Shown one piece after another: positions 62,132 through 64,000 of a DNA stretch of 64,000 bases. A program made the translations under genes and the position numbers. How positions within the stretch are numbered: position 1 is the stretch's first letter; each line of letters begins with the position of its first letter. Origin of the DNA: Triops longicaudatus (taxonomy: Eukaryota; Arthropoda; Branchiopoda; Notostraca; Triopsidae); contig JAGQDJ010000117.1 of assembly GCA_022885665.1 (NCBI GenBank), forward strand, positions 310,001 through 374,000. The letters are read 5' to 3'. Under the pieces are notes generated by a model. That model made no database searches. It saw nothing but the letters and a program-made list of their open reading frames with translations, and had not been told where the DNA came from.

Positions 62132-62686
62132 ATGACAGCGCTTTTCTTCCTCTGTCAATCCCTAGCAAGTCATGTACTGGTGTCCAAAAAGCGTGACAAG
62201 ACGGACGTTCAGGTCTCACACCGTTTTTCTTTGGACTTTTTCCAATCTGTCTTGTTAAAACCCCATCCGCGTTCACCGCTGGCCGCGATTAGGTCATTAG
62301 GGGCGGACCACGCGCACGTCGAGGACAAAAGTGATAGAAGGTCGCTAATTGCATTAGCACAGGCGAGCTCTACCACCGGTTCTTCTGAACTAGAAATCGT
62401 CATTTCCTTAGGGAATAAGAGATTCGTTCTTGATGTCTCGTTTCGCAGAATCCCAACGTCTGGCAAAATAGGAAACCATTTCTATGCACCGTACATAAAA
62501 AAATGCATTGTGTTTCTACACAAAAGTCTCGGGACTTCGGGAAGGAAAGTTTGTCCTTGGTGTAATAGAAATGAAGAGGAACTTTGTAACTTTACACAAC
62601 TTGGCAAGAAGTTTCAGGCAAAAGATCGCGGTATACTGCAAAATGTCCTGCAGTTAAGACTTCTTCGCCAAACATACAAAGTGTAA
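62132..62686 (+). CDS. uncertain single-exon ORF, possible secreted protein
   Basis: An ATG at 62132 opens 184 codons to a stop at 62684-62686; the frame is open still further upstream, making it the longest uninterrupted frame in the window. The product starts MTALFFLCQSLASHVLVSKK, which could be a weak signal peptide. It has a middle rich in S and A and a late VCPWCNRNEEELCNF cysteine cluster. The minus strand is also open over 62466-62209, which weakens the case. I recognise no family. If real it would be a small basic secreted or intracellular protein. Chance is not excluded. Confidence 0.25.
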   Translation: MTALFFLCQSLASHVLVSKKRDKTDVQVSHRFSLDFFQSVLLKPHPRSPLAAIRSLGADHAHVEDKSDRRSLIALAQASSTTGSSELEIVISLGNKRFVLDVSFRRIPTSGKIGNHFYAPYIKKCIVFLHKSLGTSGRKVCPWCNRNEEELCNFTQLGKKFQAKDRGILQNVLQLRLLRQTYKV

Positions 62687-63734
62687 CAGTCAACTTTAAC
62701 GATTTTAACAGAAGGACAAAACATCCAAGACATGTGTTTCCAACCTCCGGTTCATGGACGAAGAAGTTCAGAGACACCTGGTAACGTAATGCTTCCTAAA
62801 AGTCTTGAAGGTGAGCTGCTTAATTGACATCATGATGTTTAATCAACGCTAATATCGCTCTGTGCTTAGAGTTCTTAGGTTGCCTTCGTTTGTTTGCCAC
62901 AAAAAGTGTTGGAAACCCGCTATAAAAAAATTAGGTTATCAAACAATAGAACTTCACCCTACAATGTAGTCAACTTATGGCTATATTGTTTAACTCTCAA
63001 GACGAAACGCGAATCTTAACTTGAAATTATGTCCAATATTTTTTCATGAAATCTGTTGTCATAGGGCTCGCTTACTAGCGAGCTAAATACCTTTATGAAG
63101 TCACGCCTTTCTTTACGCGGAAAAGAACAAAGGACAAAGAAATGTGAGCCTGATTTACCACGTCGCGTAGACTAACAAAAAATGCATAAGAGGATAAACA
63201 ATTCCTCGTCATCAGAAATGTTTCCAACTGAAAAAGAAGAGCATAGAGTGCCTACTTTACTAGTAGTAGCATCACAAACTAATCAAAGCTTAATTCGAGG
63301 GTTTCTCTTGTCATCGTCACAGATCGTACTCCCATGATCAGGAACCGAACGGTGATAACAATAAGTGTATCTTCTTCTCATTACATTATAACTGTGAATA
63401 ACGAACATTATGTAACTCATTGTATTGCAATATGTAACTCAGCGTGGCAAAACTCGTTGATTACATTTTCATTGCTGGTGGGACGTAACAATTCCTGCCT
63501 TTTTAGCGTGCTAATGGTATACATTGTCATAAATCTCATATTACCGCAAAGTGCTCAGCACAGATAGAAAACGCCCTGAATGAAATCGTTTGTGAAGGAA
63601 AGAACATGTGAGGTAACCCTTTCAAGGAGAAAAGCCACGACACAGGAAAGCAATATAGCTACGGATGCCTTCGACTTGCCATTTCAGCAACCGTAATAAT
63701 TGCAAAGGTTTTTGCCGGCTTCCTAGCATCAAGA
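62687..63734. other. intergenic, nothing recognised
   Basis: AT-rich with only short frames on both strands. No feature could be supported. Confidence 0.4.
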
Positions 63735-64000
63735 TCAACTTCCATACCACCATTTGGGGCAGTTTTTGATAAGCTTCTATTAGATACGCATCACCGTCAG
63801 CAGTAAAGAAAAAAAGGAATTTATAGAGTTCTTTTTTATTTTTCGTGTCCCAAGTCAATATTTAACGGAAGCCAAAAAATATATACTTTTATTTTATTTC
63901 TTGTAATAATTGCCTTCCATCTGATGCAAGGATCTTTTGAATTTTCTTGTTGCATTTCTTTAGACGGTTTGTCAGTATCCCAAACTTCTTTACTGAACGA
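63735..64000 (-). CDS. possible partial gene cut by the right edge
   Basis: On the minus strand the frame entering at 64000 is open for 38 codons, through KEVWDTDKPSKEMQQ and CIRWKAIITRNKIK, to a possible donor AAA|GTATAT at 63887/63886. An acceptor (CTAATAG, ending at 63777) could join it in phase to 63776-63735, which encodes KLIKNCPKWWYGS and a stop. The polar composition is protein-like, but both splice sites are weak and no domain is seen. It could be chance. Confidence 0.2.

Noticed and set aside
1..64000. CRISPR arrays, bacterial operons, rRNA genes or intact transposons
   Set aside because: No regularly spaced repeats, Shine-Dalgarno-led gene runs, rRNA sequence or transposase domains were seen. 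The genes are intron-rich and animal-like.

Overview
The window is eukaryotic nuclear DNA. Protein-coding genes are split by many short introns, mostly 50-110 bp, with GT..AG ends and pyrimidine-rich acceptors. There are no bacterial-style operons. The gene content points to an arthropod: a secreted single-domain angiotensin-converting enzyme, a gustatory-receptor-like seven-helix protein, and a Cys-loop anion channel of the pHCl/HisCl type. The small introns would suit a branchiopod crustacean, but that is inference; no marker in the window fixes the species. All exon models were spliced by eye. For the main genes every exon phase adds up to a whole number of codons.

Layout. A possible C-terminal exon of a plus-strand gene lies at the left edge (2-319). 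A gene-poor stretch follows to about 15.7 kb. Then comes a dense block. RFC1, the large subunit of the clamp loader (minus, 20425-15726, 17 exons, 1077 aa), is followed by an ACE peptidase (minus, 23811-21172, 11 exons, 607 aa), a gustatory-receptor-like gene (minus, 26665-24656, 8 exons, 412 aa), an LHFPL-family tetraspan gene (plus, 29865-30814, 4 exons, 242 aa), a candidate two-exon gene of unknown function (plus, 31119-31611, 140 aa) and RUNDC1 (minus, 34509-31946, 13 exons, 579 aa).

The right half is dominated by one ligand-gated chloride channel gene (minus, about 48703-36974, 11 exons, 627 aa in the preferred model). Its conserved body sits within 39.5-37.0 kb. Its 5' exons are spread over a further 9 kb by introns of about 2.7 and 6.1 kb, so much of the apparently empty 40-48 kb is this gene's 5' region. 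At least two further exons in that region have the matching phase and may give alternative N-termini. From 48.7 kb to the end I find only weak single-exon ORFs, two hairpins-like inverted repeats in the wider region and a possible partial exon at the right edge.

The genes do not form an obvious pathway. They are neighbours with housekeeping roles (DNA replication), peptide processing, chemosensation, membrane organisation and inhibitory neurotransmission.
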